From NCBI RefSeq assembly GCF_932294415.1, contig NC_065544.1, positions 29,775,210-29,839,209 of the forward strand: a stretch of 64,000 bases of DNA, in the 5' to 3' direction. Positions 10,042 through 22,680 of this stretch are shown here, one piece after another. The stretch's first letter is position 1, and each line of letters begins with the position of its first letter. Source of the DNA: Quercus robur (lineage: Eukaryota > Streptophyta > Magnoliopsida > Fagales > Fagaceae). The position numbers were made by a program, and so were the translations under genes. Under the pieces are notes generated by a model. That model searched no databases and was not told the origin of the DNA. It saw only the letters and a program-made list of their open reading frames with translations.

Positions 10042-13000
10042 TCATGACAGCTCAACAATCTTCTGTCGCTTTTTTGATGGATTGACATCTTCACTCAAAG
10101 AATTGCCTTGGCCAGACTTTGATCTTTCGAGTTTCAAAGGCAAGCATGTGTCATTACCATCATCATTGTCATTTTCATCATCATCATCATCATCATCATC
10201 ATTGTCATCATCACTATCATTATCACTGCTATCATCTGAAATTGTTCCGCTACTACTAGCAGCCAATGGATTCAAAGGCTGATAACCAGCAATTGCAGAT
10301 TCAGCTGCAGCAACAGCCTCAGGGGTATGAAGATCAGCAATACCAAGCATCAAATCCTGTAATTAAGATGCACTTAAAAAATCAGTTATGATTTCAGTGA
10401 TTGCTACAGTTGAGGGGGGGAGAAAGAGATCCACTTACCATTTCAATGATTTCAGTTTCATTTCCAGTGAGCGATTCAATATCATAGCTCTCAGAATTTT
10501 CCTGAATTTAATAAATTGTATACATAGGTTAGAAGTAAAGCCAACAAAAAGGAAAAGAAAGCATGGGTTAGGGATTAAAGTAGAATAATTGGAATTTAAT
10601 TAAACAAAAAACCTTGAGTAAAGGATCAAATCACAACCTTTGCATCATGCTGAAGCCTCTCATTAGCTTCTGATATCACTCCTAAAAAGTCTTTAATTTT
10701 TCCCAAAACTGCAGCAAAGGAAATGAAATCAAGCACCAATAAGTATCGGTGGTTTTTTCCTTCAATTTTTTTTTATATATATTAATTGAAAAAAAAAAAA
10801 TAAAACACTAATGAAGATTGTGATGTATGCCAGCTCACCAATTTCTTTGACAGTTCTAGCCACTGAAAACAACAATAGCAAAAGGAAAGAGTACCCAACA
10901 ATTTGTGTGACTGTTACTAGTAACAACTCAACAGTCCTGATGAATTATGGTTTCCAACATAATGAAAAACATTCCATGAATTATTTCCCTGTGAATTATC
11001 ATCTTATACTGCCCAGATGAGGGCCATGCTTGGTGAGTATATATCATCTTATGATGAACTTCCCAATCCCACCTTTGCATAGGATCAAAGTAATTAAGTA
11101 TTTAGGTGTTCAGTTAGGCCGCCATATGACAATATGACAACTACCACGTGACGCAGGACTGAGCAAAAATGAAACAACAAGAAAGCACCTAGGCCTTGCT
11201 TGGAGTCAGCACCAAACGGAAAAAACCACTAGAAGTCAGCACCTAGTGTAGACCAACACCAGACCAAAAAGAGACCAAACAGCCATTTTTTTCATTCATC
11301 AAAATATCAACAGTCTCCTCAAGGAGTACAATAGGTTGCTTATAAATGATTGCAAAACCCTAGTTCTAATTGGATTAGAAATCCCTAATTGCCTTATTAT
11401 AAAAATAACTTTGCTTCCAAATTAAAATACTAATAGCCTAATAAACTACTAGAACCTAAAATATAAAAATACAATTGACTTGCAAACATAAATAATACTA
11501 AATAAAAATCTTCTTGCATCTCCCACATCACCTAGTGTGCATACATTTTAAACATAACATAGGAGAACTTAAGCCCAAAGGAAAGAAAATCAATTGGTTC
11601 ATTTTGTCAAGCCTATGGCTATTACAAGACTAGTATTTTATTTATCTATGTTACATTTTTTTTTCTACAGGTAATATGTTACATTTTGGTATTATTATGA
11701 TTTAGAATTTTAAAAGATCATGAGACTAGCATATGATTTTCATGAAATGGGATGGTTAGAATTTAATTATTATAAATAAGATAATGGATCAGGATTCTAA
11801 GAGTGCTAAAGGTTATTAAAAGTAGCCTCTTTTGAGGCATTGTAAGTAACCTTTCTTATCTTTTACATGAAATTTCAAATTTGAATTGCTCTTGAGCTTT
11901 TTGAGCCTAGAAATTGATATTTGATTGTTTCAACTTCAATCCTATTATACTTTTCTTTGATTTAATCTTGTTTATTGTTGAAATTTCTCCTTAAACCCAT
12001 CTTTAACACTAGATCTAAGTTCTCCATACCACATCAAGTGGTATAAGAGCTAAAGATCCTAGATCTGAGCCACTACATTCAAATTTGAGTAAAAGGAAGC
12101 ACCTTTAAGCTATGGTTGATCATGGTAATGGTCACAGGGTAGAGGAAATCAAGACCAGAAGATAAGATGGCTGAGATGAGGCATATGATTGAAGATGTGT
12201 CGCAAGTTGTACAAGCTCTTCAATGAAGAGAACAAGCAGGGGATGGTGTATGGAGATTCTGCAAAATGACCATGAACTCTGGGACATACTGGAAGATGGT
12301 CTCAACAATGAGAAAAAATATGGTAGATGAAAATTCCTTTCATGAAGCTGCACCAGTAGGAAATGTGGCACAAACCAGATTAGAGAATCAGTTGGTGTGT
12401 GAGATTGGATGAAGGATGAAAATTGAAAGAGTTTTTTTTTTTTTTGTAGATTGGAATTCTCTATCAATATATTGGAGTAATTAAAACATTCAAGAAAGTG
12501 ATGCACACCAAGTTTTTTATGCAAGTCCTAAGAGATTTTGTAGGACATGGAAGCTTTGCATGCACATGTTGCTTTGAAAAACCAACAAGTGTTTGATGAA
12601 TTTCAAAAGATAAAAATACTTCTACTACACACACACGCACACACACAAGATTTCATCATGAGATGCAAGGATGAGCCTGAGTAAATTTGGAGAACAAAGT
12701 TGTCTCAAATGATGGTGATTTATCCCACATTATTTTGTTTATATTACAAATTGAAGAAAATATCTCAATCTTGTTATAGACAAGTTACTGAGAAGCTATT
12801 TCTTGATGTACTTAGATGACAAAGAAAGAAATTATGGAAAATATTCTTCAGAATTCCAATAGATTGTGAAAAATTGAAGCCAACCTAGAGAGCATTGATG
12901 GAAGTTATTCAAACGACACCAATACAGAAAACCGTCTAGAATACAACAAAAGGGGCAAAGATTGATGCTAGATAACTCTAGGACAAGTTTTCTCCAATGC

Positions 13001-15767
13001 AACGAGTGCTAATGGAAGTTCTTCTCATTGCACCAAAACAGAAAACTGTCTAGCAAACAACAAAAGGGGCAAACTTTTTTTTTTTTTGATAAGTAAAGGA
13101 AAATATATATTAAAGAAGAACACAGCCCCGTACATAGGAAATGTACTAGAAAGGCAAACACATCAAGAAACCAAATTACAATGATCAAACAAAACAGGAA
13201 GAGAAAAACAATAAAAAGAAGGTATAACTAAACACCATTTGAGAAGAGTAAAAAAGAAAAAAGACATAAACTCAAGAATCCGTTCGCGACCCTCAAAGCT
13301 TCTAGCATTCCGTTCCCGCCAGATACACCACATCAAACAGTGCGGCACCATCCTCCATATAACAATATTACGATGATGCCTGAAGTTACAAGACCAACAA
13401 TCCAACAAATCCACTACCCTTTGCGGCATCACCCAACAAATACCAAACAAGCAAAAGACCATACTCCACATCTCATAAGCCAAAGGACAATGAAGGAGGA
13501 GATGATCTACAGATTCCCCACACCTTTTGCACATAAAGCACCACTCAAGGACAACAAAATGTCTTTTCCGAAGGTTATGAATAGTTAGAATCTTGCCTAA
13601 AGCTGCAGTCCAAGAGAAAAAAGCTACCCGAGGGGGAACCTTCGATTGCCACATCATTTTCCACGGGAAAGAAATGGCAGAAGAGGGGGAAAGGGAGTGA
13701 TAATACTTGCTCACCGTGAAACCCTGACTGCTGGACAACTTCCAACAAAGTTTATCAGAACCAACACCTCATACCTTAGTGGAATAGATCAAAACCATAC
13801 ACGAATCCAAAGATTGTGACTCTTGATCATTCACTAAGCGACGAAATTGTAAGTCCCAAAAAATACTCCCATTAGCATAGCACAAAACCTCAGAGACCAA
13901 AGCATCCCTTGTCCTACTAATATTATATAGATCTGGAAACGCCTCCTTAAGAGGACGATCCCTACACCACACATCCTCCCAAAACTTCACACGAGTACCA
14001 TCACCCACATCATACCGAAGGAACTTAGAAAAATTCAGCCAGCCTCTTCTAATGGACTTCCACAAACAAACACCATATGCCCCAGACACAGATTTTGTAC
14101 ACCAACCACCCCACTCATTCCCATACTTCGCCCCAATGACCCTTCTCCAAAGGGCATCATTCTCCACACCATACCGCCACAACCATTTTGCTAATAAGGC
14201 AGAATTAAACCTTCTCAAGCACCGAATGCCTAGCCCTCCATTCTTCACTGGCCTACATACCTTCGACCAATTAACTAAATGAAGTTTACGTTCGTCACCG
14301 ATACCATTCCAAAGAAAGTTTCTTTGTAATTCCTCCATCCGCTTGGCCACCTTAACTGGAATAGGGAAGAGAGAAAGAAAATAAGTAGGCAGGCTAGAAA
14401 GAGTACTCTTAATAAGGGTAACCTTGCCCCCTTAGATAAATACAATCTCTTCCATCCAGCTAGCCTTTGCTCCATCTTTTCCAAGATAGGATTCCAAACC
14501 GTCTTATCTTTAAAGGAAGCACCCAACGGAAGACCAAGATATTTCAACGGAAGAGCAGACTCTCTACAGCCCAAAATCTCCACTAGCTCATGCAAATTAG
14601 GCACATCCCCAACAGGAACCAATTCAGACTTACCTAGATTAATTTTTAGCCCTGACACCTCCTCAAATCTAGAGAGAATCCCACGCAGAGCTGTTATATG
14701 ATTGCTATCAGCATCACAGAAAACAAGAGTATCGTCCGCAAACAACAAATGGGACACCGTCAACAAGGAATGACCTGACACAGTAGCTGCGTCCAACATA
14801 CGGCTCAAGGCCTCCATGACAATATCAAAGAGAAAAGGGGATAATGGATCACCTTGCCTCAGTCCTCTAGAACTCCCAAAAAAATATTAACACTCATGGA
14901 TAAACATCAGATAGCTTATCATGAGTGCCCCACATAATAACAGAGAGCCCAGGACGCCGGAAGGCCAAGAATTAATCTTACATCACATATCAACATTACC
15001 ACCATAGTATAGCAGCCACAATTTCACAATCATCCACCAAATAACTCAAACTGTGTCTAATTGTCAAAACATGCTCATTTCATTTACACTAAGCCAGAGT
15101 TTTATTTACATAACCGTAAACTCAGCAGGGAATCGCCATCCCATATCTGACTATAACTTCTCAGTAATGTATATAGCCAGTGGAAATTTTGTATCTCAGA
15201 CTAGAGTGTCAATTAAATATACAAGTAGCCAAGTCCAGGAAAACTATTTAGAGTCCGTTTGTTTAGGCAATTTGGGAGCCTAAAAACGCATTTCAAAACC
15301 CAAAATGCCATTTCACAACAACCCCTCATAGCTTTTTTACAATCGTTCATTTTAAAACCCAAAAGTGAAACAGACTTAGAATACAGTGCAAGTAAATTAA
15401 CTCTTTAAATATACAGAGAATGAAACATAATGCAGGTTCAAAAGGCATTCAGAAACTTAGAAAAAAGTGGTCATAAATAAAAATAAAAGTGGATGGGAAA
15501 GATGGGGTTACCTTGGCTTTTGGGAACAGGGGCAGTGATGGGGTTTCCATCAGGAATGGATTTCTGGGGTAGAGGGGCTATGTCTTTTCTGCAAACAAGG
15601 AGAGTGGACTCTGCACAATACATACACAAAATTAGTGAGGGAAGGAATTTGTAACCCGATACTTACATGTACTAGTCGTATACAAAAACCAAAACACACA
15701 GACCTAATGGTGAGGTGGAGGGATTTTTGTGCTCCAAGTGCAGAAGGTCTTTGCTTGTGTGCCCCAT
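10042..15767 (-). CDS. NOPCHAP1-like protein (C12orf45 family), five exons
   Basis: Exons on the minus strand: 15704-15767, 15512-15610, 10638-10708, 10439-10501 and 10042-10356, all with GT-AG borders and matching phases, giving 612 nt and 203 aa. The protein begins [14 protein letters not shown], then [66 protein letters not shown] and ends in a very acidic Asp run and a basic tail (PSKKRQK). The order 'PKSxVLxxxKxFL...AN..L, then DIE.LxG.E..IEMDL, then acidic tail' is that of human NOPCHAP1/C12orf45 (185 aa), which links NOP58 to the R2TP complex during box C/D snoRNP assembly; a nucleolar role here is inferred by homology. Intron 2 is 4.8 kb and holds an LTR fossil and a LINE in the same orientation as the gene. 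The exon 1 donor is the least certain border. Confidence 0.8.
10150..10235. repeat. Trinucleotide (atc/gat) microsatellite inside an exon
   Basis: The run of atc/att/act triplets encodes the Asp-rich stretch of the NOPCHAP1-like protein on the minus strand. Length variation here would change only the acidic tail. The matching + strand frame (Ser-rich) is a shadow. Confidence 0.85.
11640..12900 (+). mobile_element. LTR retrotransposon fossil (5' LTR region, primer site, gag-like part)
   Basis: An LTR-like segment ends near 12,030 and is followed by tggtataagagc, close to the initiator-Met primer binding site of plant LTR elements, then by a gag-like reading ([19 protein letters not shown]). 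Only the 5' part is left and it is strongly decayed, with many breaks. It lies in intron 2 of the NOPCHAP1-like gene, in antisense orientation. Family is probably gypsy-like; the left limit is a guess. Confidence 0.6.
12870..13075. repeat. Imperfect tandem duplication, about 115 bp
   Basis: 'tggaagtt..tc' followed by 'accaatacagaaaaccgtct' and 'caacaaaaggggcaaa' at 12,899-12,960 is repeated at 13,014-13,075 with a few changes. It sits between the LTR fossil and the 3' end of the LINE. Confidence 0.75.
13076..14880 (-). mobile_element. 5'-truncated LINE (plant L1 type)
   Basis: Reading on the minus strand: the end of the reverse transcriptase with the catalytic [10 protein letters not shown] (about 14,735), then [22 protein letters not shown], then the zf-RVT region ([30 protein letters not shown]) and the C-terminal [18 protein letters not shown] with a CxxC-H-C finger and [12 protein letters not shown]. 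The 3' end is marked by the T run at 13,078-13,088 (A tail on the element strand). The coding sequence is broken by frame changes. Endonuclease, the N-terminal RT and ORF1 are missing, so it is a typical truncated insertion. It lies within intron 2 of the NOPCHAP1-like gene in the same direction as that gene. I could not find a clear target-site duplication. Confidence 0.9.
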
Positions 15768-15839
15768 CTCTCTTTTGATCAGGGTTTTTCACAGTTTCTC
15801 TCGGAGGTTTTGTTTTTTTTTTTTTCTTCTTTTTGCTAA

Positions 15840-16700
15840 ACTCGGAGGTTTTGTTTAGGGGTACGTATTAACCAGTTAGGTTGTGGGAATTTTTTAACCC
15901 AACCTACTATAATAGGTCAAAAAAAAATTTAAGCCAATCTAACCTTTTTTTTTTTTTTTTTTTTTGGAGAAACAAGCCAATCTAACCTATCACATAAGTT
16001 CAATCCAGCCAAACTCAATCCACATGGGTTGGGTTGGGATAAATCCATTGGTTTGACAAATTTTTATTATTATTATTATTATTATTAATAAATTGAGAAG
16101 AAAAAATATAAATATTAATATATTAAAAAAACATAAAAATTAGTATCAATGTAACTCTTTAAAAGCAAACAATACTAATGACTAAACAATAATAGTAATT
16201 TATTAGGATTTGTATGAACTAATTGGTTTTTATATAGAATAGGAAGAACTAGTTATTTAAAAAAAATTATTAATTATATATATATATATATATTAAATTA
16301 GTATTAGTAGGAGGATCTGAGGAAATACTGTACTATAGCTGGTTTTTTTTTAAAAAAAATTATTAAATATATAATATATATTTAAATATATATATATATA
16401 TATATATATAAGTGCCCTACAACTGATTTTTTTTAAAATATATATATTAAATATATAATATATTTTAAATATGGATGGGTCGGGTCGGGTCGGGTTTGAT
16501 GGGTTTGTAATTTTATGACCCAAACCCAACCCAACTCACTATAAAAGGCGGGTCGGTAGGTTTTCTGCACACCCCTAGTTTTGTTCTTTTTGTCATCTCT
16601 TCCATATATATTATTTGTTTCTACATTAGTGGTTTTAATTACACGTATTGATCACTTGGTGCTCGACTTTTGTCCCAAGTTTCAAAATGGTCTCAAAAAA
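15840..16700. other. AT-rich upstream region with simple repeats
   Basis: Holds long T runs, (att)n at 16,063-16,090, (at)n blocks at 16,270-16,420, and at 16,470-16,570 a gggtcgggtcggg / cccaacccaac stretch. No gene is seen. Confidence 0.6.
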
Positions 16701-16705
16701 CTGGA

Positions 16706-16861
16706 AAATTATTGGGTAATTCCATAGTATTATAAATATGTATTTTCTTCTCTCACATAAATGATGGGTCTCACAATAAATTTAATTAGTAGAAACCATT
16801 ATTCATATGAGAAAAAGAAGTACGCATTTATGATACTCTAGGAATACGTAATAATTTCTCC
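16706..16861. mobile_element. Small foldback MITE, copy 1
   Basis: The ends 'attattgggtaattccatag' and 'ctaggaatacgtaataattt' are inverted repeats, with 'tattataaatatgtatt' facing 'agtacgcatttatgatactc'. The centre contains 'ctcacataaatgatgggtct'. The same design is present at 49,322-49,490 and, more loosely, at 48,400-48,530. Confidence 0.7.
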
Positions 16862-17149
16862 TCAAAACTACAGTCACTTCACTGGTGTGGTGCATTTTAG
16901 TCGGTGTTGAATTGGGCTTTTTTTTTTCAAATTTTTGGTCTAGTTTCAAATTGTGGTCGTAGTTGTAGGGGCAATTTCTGCACCTCCACCACAGTTGGCA
17001 TTGCACCGACTCCATTTAGTGGTTGGTTTTGTTTTATGCATTTGGTGAATAATATACTCTATTTTGGGTAATCCTACCGTCCCCCTTTTCTTTTTCTGTT
17101 CTTTTTTTTTTTTTTTTTTTACAACACCCACTAGTAGGTAACCTATTAT

Positions 17150-17880
17150 ACCATGTTACCAAAATATCACATTTGTTAGTTTCATCCTCACATTGCACAG
17201 TTCTAGCATCATATATGATATTTTTTTGTCACATTCGGTAGTACCCTTATTTTTTCTCATATTTGATGATTTCATCCTCACATTGTGCAGTTCCAACATC
17301 ACATATAACTGTTTAATCCTCACATTTTTTTGTCACTTATTTTTTACTCACATTTGATAGTTTCATTTTCACATTCGGCAGTACTAACATCACATTTGAT
17401 AGTACTTTTGTCACAATTAGTGGTTTCTTCTTCTTTTTTTCTCACATTTGACGATTTCATCCTCATATTGTACAATACCAACATCAAATGTGACTTTTGA
17501 CACATTCGGTGATTCCTTTATTTTTTTTTTCTCACATTTGATGGTTCCATTGTCACATTAGACTAACAATACTTCTGACCATACTTTTGTCACATTCGAT
17601 TGTACCCTTATTTTTTCTCACATTCAACAGTTCTATTGTCATATTAAGTAGTATCAACATCACATATGATCTTACTTTTATTACATTCAGCGGTTCAGTT
17701 ATTTTCTACTTACATTTGACAGTTCCATGGTCACATAGGGTGGTACCAATATTACATATGACTGGACTTTCATCACATTCAATGGTTCTCTTATTTTTTT
17801 TACTCACATTTGACAATTTCATCATCATATTAAGTAGTACCAATATCACAGATAGTTGTAGCTAACACAACTAAACCCTA
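17150..17880. repeat. Degenerate minisatellite A
   Basis: Repeating words 'tcacatttgatagtttcat', 'cctcacattg', 'cagttccaacatcacatat' and 'cttttgtcacattcggtagt' recur with a period of about 110-120 bp across 700 bp. A further stray copy lies at 18,560-18,700. Strong divergence between units makes it old. Not coding. Confidence 0.8.
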
Positions 17881-17924
17881 CCGAATTACCTAATAATTTA
17901 TGAATACAAATAATAAAAATACCC

Positions 17925-18375
17925 CTAAAACCCCTACAACATAAAATTACCAAAATGCCCCCCTAAAACTTAAAAATGAGCAAAATACCCTTCGAAACTC
18001 TCAAAAATTACCAAGATACCATTAAAACCTAAGAAAATTACTAAAATACCCCTTAAACCTAAAAAATGACCAAAATACACTTAGAACCTAAAAAATGATC
18101 TAAATGACCATGAAACCTAAAAAAAATTACTGAAATGACTTTGTAAACTAAAAAGTTACTAAAATACCCTTAAAACCTAAAAAACAATCATAGTGCGCCT
18201 GAAACCTAAAAATTGACTAAAGTATCCATAGAACCTTAAAAATGACCGAAATGACCCTGAAATCTTCAAAATGTTTGAAATACCCTTGAAACTTATAAAA
18301 TGACCAAAATACCTCATAAAAATTGTAAATAACCAAAATACCCTCGAAAATCCTCAACAATCACCAGAATAGCCT
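17925..18375. repeat. Degenerate minisatellite B
   Basis: A shorter period of about 35-40 bp, built on 'cctaaaaaatgaccaaaat' and 'acccttgaaac', is repeated about a dozen times with heavy divergence. It directly follows minisatellite A but shares no unit with it. Confidence 0.8.
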
Positions 18376-20225
18376 TAGAACCAAAGATAAATTACTTGAG
18401 CTTGTCAAATAAGATAAATTTCAAGATTTTGTTTAAAATGATGAACTTGCAGTGTGCATTAATGGTCAACTAAAATCCTTGCCAGTTGTCTATTAGCATA
18501 TGACCCGCATCCTCTATTCTATTAACTTTATGCTTGATGGTAATTGGATTTCCCTTCTAAAAGTATTCTACAATGGACTATTCTAACGTCACATTAGGCA
18601 ATACAAACATCATATATAGCCTTATTTTTGTCAAATTCTATGGTTCTCTTATTTGTTACTTATATCGGATGGTTGCAACATCACTTTGAATTTTCCCATT
18701 GGTTCACTTCTCTCTATTCTCTCTCTTAGTGAGTCTTGGTCTCACCCTCTTTGCATTTGAGATATGTAAAATACTATGAAATTTTAAATTTTGATTAAAA
18801 GATATTGGATTGTATAAAGAGTATTGGTATGTCTATCACTAATTTACTCTCGCTATCTCTCCAAGTGACTCTTTGTAATGGGTGGCTCAAATTGTCATTG
18901 TTCATCAATTTTAATAAAACCCATGACAATGATTTTGTATAAGTTTCAAAATATCATTGTTCATATGCTTGGCAAAAAATGCTATAGATTTCATATGATT
19001 CTTTGGGAACTAAATATAAAGAAATCAATACAATAATCAATTGTTTGTGAGAAATTTTTTTTAATAATTGGGAATAAATCGAATTTGGAATATCCTACAC
19101 CTCCACACACAAAAAAAAAAAAAAAAAAAGGACCAAAATAGCTCCCAAAACCAACAATATGACCAAACCCCTAACGATTCTAAAAATTAAAAAAAAAAAA
19201 AATCCTAAAAAAATGATATCTCTCTCTCTCTCTATAATAATAATAATAATAATAAGTGATAACTTTAAAAAAATTCATTTTTTAAAATACTTTTTAAATT
19301 TTGAGGTGGTTACTAGGATAAGTGAATTCCATCACAAGTGTAAATATAATTGTATAAATAAAATATTTATGATGTTGAAATAACTCTTGAGGTGTGATTA
19401 TTTGTTCTAATCATAGTTACAAATATTATAAACAATGATTTTGTAGCCGAAGCTTATATTTTTTTACTTTTATTGTTTGATTTTATAATTTGTGCCCTAT
19501 TTATTTAGTTTGATTGTTGTTGGAAACCTTGGAAAGTTTTCATGGTAGGGTAGAACTATGGAATTGCATAATGTTAGTACATTAGTAGGCATGATATATT
19601 CTCTATGGAAGACAACTATAATTACATAAAAATAAAAGGAAAGGAAACAGAACAATAACCAGTACATATATGACCTCTAATTCCTTGGCCTTTTTGTGAT
19701 ATTTTTTCTTCTTTTTATCATTCAATTTCTCCTGTCCTTGTCTTGCATCGCCACCTCCTTTTTCAGTTTCAGTGATGAATCAATGAGGTTTTTATTGACT
19801 AGGAAATCAACCAAAATACAAGGCAAAACAAAACAACCAAGCCATAGAAAAACTAAGACTGGCCTCTGCAGAAAAACAGTTTATAATAGACCCGTTACAC
19901 AAAAAAAAAGAAAAAAGAAAAAAAAATCTATGACAGCTTACAACCCTTAACAGTGTGCCATGATCTCAACAAATCAAGCTAAAATTGGCCACTCCTAAAA
20001 AACAATCTACAACAAAATTTATACATTAACATCATCAAGCTATTACAACTTTTTAGCACAGCAGCAATATGTTACAATTGAGCAATGAAACAATAGATCC
20101 ACCAGGCTTTGATAATAATAGAGCACCATAAGATATCTAGCAATACTAAGCGTTCAATAATTCTCCATCATAGGATAGATTAGTCGCTAGTTCAATAATG
20201 TAGGATGCATTTCAGATTTGAGTCC
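18376..20225. other. Intergenic, simple repeats only
   Basis: Contains A runs (19,109-19,130; 19,188-19,202), (ct)n and (aat)n at 19,219-19,255 and generally AT-rich sequence. Open frames here are short and composition-driven. Confidence 0.5.
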
Positions 20226-20840
20226 TCATTTATAGCAAATGATATGATTAAGCATTGAGTCACAAGTGCATAGTTTGCTCTCTAGTCTCCCTTGAACATC
20301 CTTCTTTATAATGCCATTGAGTTGATCTTCAATGTATACCTTCCCATAAAATCTAATAGAATTTCTTTGCTTCCATACATGATAAACAGTAGCCCACGAA
20401 GCTATTTTGCAGAGGGTTGTTCTTAAGCCTTCTCCTTTAAGATTATTTCCCACTAACTCATACTATCCTGCCAATCAGTCTTAGCAAAAGATACTAGAAA
20501 TAATTTAATTGTAATTTCTTGAACCCTCTTGGTAAAAGAAAACCGAAAACTCAATTCTAGAGCTGTAGAAAACACACAAACCATCCACTGGAACTTGGAA
20601 GACCTCGTTGCAAGATTCTAGCTTTGGTTGAAAGCTTATTAAGAATAACCATCCAACCAACAAATGAATGTTTAGGAATGGCCAAGTTAATCCACAGTAA
20701 ATGCCACCATTCCATATTACTACCTCTACTCCTAATTTTATTTCAAATACCAGCACAACCAAATTTATGAGAATCAATCCATAAAGCTCTGTCTTGCTCA
20801 TGAGTTTAACTAAGAAAATATTACTTTGGATATTCACTAA
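20226..20840 (-). mobile_element. LINE remnant (3' zf-RVT region)
   Basis: Minus-strand readings resemble the C-terminal part of plant LINE ORF2: an H-x-F-V-x-W type stretch near 20,660, followed by WATVYHVWKQRNSIRFYGK at about 20,330-20,400 and 'DVQGRLESK'. The frame is broken several times and no 3' A tail remains. Too decayed to assign a subfamily. Confidence 0.65.
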
Positions 20841-21579
20841 GTGGTCTAATCAGGCAAAGCAATGAAGCAACACAAACCCACATAAACATGCTACTTCAAA
20901 AGAACAAACAGACACAAACACTAGAGACCCACATACCCTTATATGTGAAAGTTTACAATAATAATAATAAATAAATAAATGAATATTGATACTGTTAATC
21001 AACTCTTATAACAAATCATGGAGAAGATTAAAGATTCCTCCTCACCCACCCTATACCCAATACCCAAAACAACAACAACAAAAAAAAAAAAAAAAATCGA
21101 CATTAATCCTTTGAAATAATTGCATATATCTACCTTTTCAAATGGGTAGTCCTGAAAAACCAACATGTAAAAAGGGATACAAAACAATGGCAATGAAACT
21201 AGGTTTCATCATTTGATCCTTACCTTTAACAATATCAAAGAAATTTTGATCATCTCAAGAAACCTTCACGGGATAGTAAGTCGAAGAGGTGCTAAAGGAG
21301 ATTGATAGAAAAAAGGCAAGACAATCTGGTTTTTTGAGAAGAACTGGAGAAGCAATCTACAAGAAACTCAGAGAACGCAAAAGAGAACAGCGTGAAAGGA
21401 ACATTCTGAATTTTATTTTAGGTTTTATATCTGACCTACTCTACCAGTAACCAGGAACTCTTAAAATAAAATAAACAGCCAGGATTAAAACTCCTCCAAA
21501 TTTATGGTCAGGATTTGTGTGGATATCATACACCCTAAAAAAAACTTGCGGGTACACTAGAATGACCTCTCTACTTTTA
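20841..21579. other. Intergenic, no gene recognised
   Basis: AT-rich flank with (aat)n near 20,957 and an A run at 21,079-21,096. No coding or repeat family is recognised. Confidence 0.45.
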
Positions 21580-22385
21580 TCTATACTACTATTTAAGAGA
21601 TTGTTCATGTTTGGACCATATTTTTTTTTTTCTTTTTGTTCCAAAATATCTCTATTTCCTAGGTTTAAGTATGAACAAAACTAAAAGATAGTCCGGTAAA
21701 AATATACTTCTAACTCTTACTAAAACATTGCCTACAAAATAAGACCACAATTTTATTTATTTATTTATTTATTACAATTTCAAACATATCTATACTACTA
21801 TTTAGGGAGCTACCCCTATTTGGACTGGATTTTTTTTTTCTCAAAATACCACTATTTCCTAAGTTTAAGTATGAACAAAACTAAAAGATAGTCCGGTAAA
21901 AATATACTTCTAACTCTTACTAAAATATTGCCTACAAAATAAGACCACAATTTTATTTATTTATTTATTTATTACAATTTCAAACATATCTATACTACTA
22001 TTTAGGGAGCTACCCCTATTTGGACTGGATTTTTTTTTTCTCAAAATACCACTATTTCCTAAGTTTAAGTATGAACAAAACTAAAAGATAGTCCGGTAAA
22101 AATACACTTCTAACTCTTACTAAAACATTGCCTACAAAATAGGACCACAATTTTATTTATTTATTTATTTATTACAATTTCAAGCATATACTACTATTTA
22201 AGGGGCTGCCCTTGTTTGGACCAGATTTTTTTTGTTCCAAAATACCCCTATTTCCTAGGTTTAAGTATGAACAAAACTAAAAGATAGTCCGGTAAAAATA
22301 CACTTCTAACTCTTACTAAAATATTACCTACAAAATAGGACCACAATTTTATTTATTTATTTATTTATTACAATTTCAAGCAAAA
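21580..22385. repeat. Four-copy tandem repeat, unit about 200 bp
   Basis: Units start at about 21,582, 21,790, 21,990 and 22,189 with 'ctatactactattta', followed by 'tagtccggtaaaaata', 'cttctaactcttactaaaa', 'cctacaaaat' and a (ttta)n block, then 'ttacaatttcaa'. The middle two units are nearly identical; the outer two are more diverged. It has the form of a small local satellite. Confidence 0.92.
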
Positions 22386-22559
22386 TAAATCCTAAATTTT
22401 AGGATTTTAGAATCCTCTACTAACCAACACGGTTCTAAATTTTTTTTAAAAAAAAAAAGGAAAAAAAGAAAAAAAACATGTTTTAGGTATTTTGATTCCT
22501 AAAAGTTTGCCTATTATTTGAAGCAATTTCCTCCATAATTTTATAAGTATCATTTTTTA

Positions 22560-22588
22560 TAAATGCATAATACTCATCACACACCTAG

Positions 22589-22629
<41 letters not shown>

Positions 22630-22680
22630 TGATTAGAAAATATAATAATCCCAAATTATAATTGATGCAAATCATTAAAT
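22560..22680. repeat. Poly-T tract
   Basis: An uninterrupted run of about 38 T at 22,591-22,628 with AT-rich flanks. It could be the A tail of an unrecognised minus-strand retroposon, but no body is visible next to it. Confidence 0.5.

Larger units (their letters stand above)
14886..17035. repeat. Segmental duplication, copy 1 (NOPCHAP1-like 5' end and upstream region)
   Basis: From 'aaaatattaacactcat' onward this region matches 46,677-48,580, covering part of intron 2, exon 2, intron 1, exon 1, the leader and patches of upstream sequence ('agtttcaaaatggtctcaaa', 'gcaatttctgcacctccacc'). Each copy has its own insertions and microsatellites. Copy 1 is the one joined to the rest of the gene. 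Confidence 0.88.

Noticed and set aside
10022-10282. Ser-rich + strand frame of 86 aa
   Set aside because: Shadow of the Asp-rich exon of the minus-strand NOPCHAP1-like gene.
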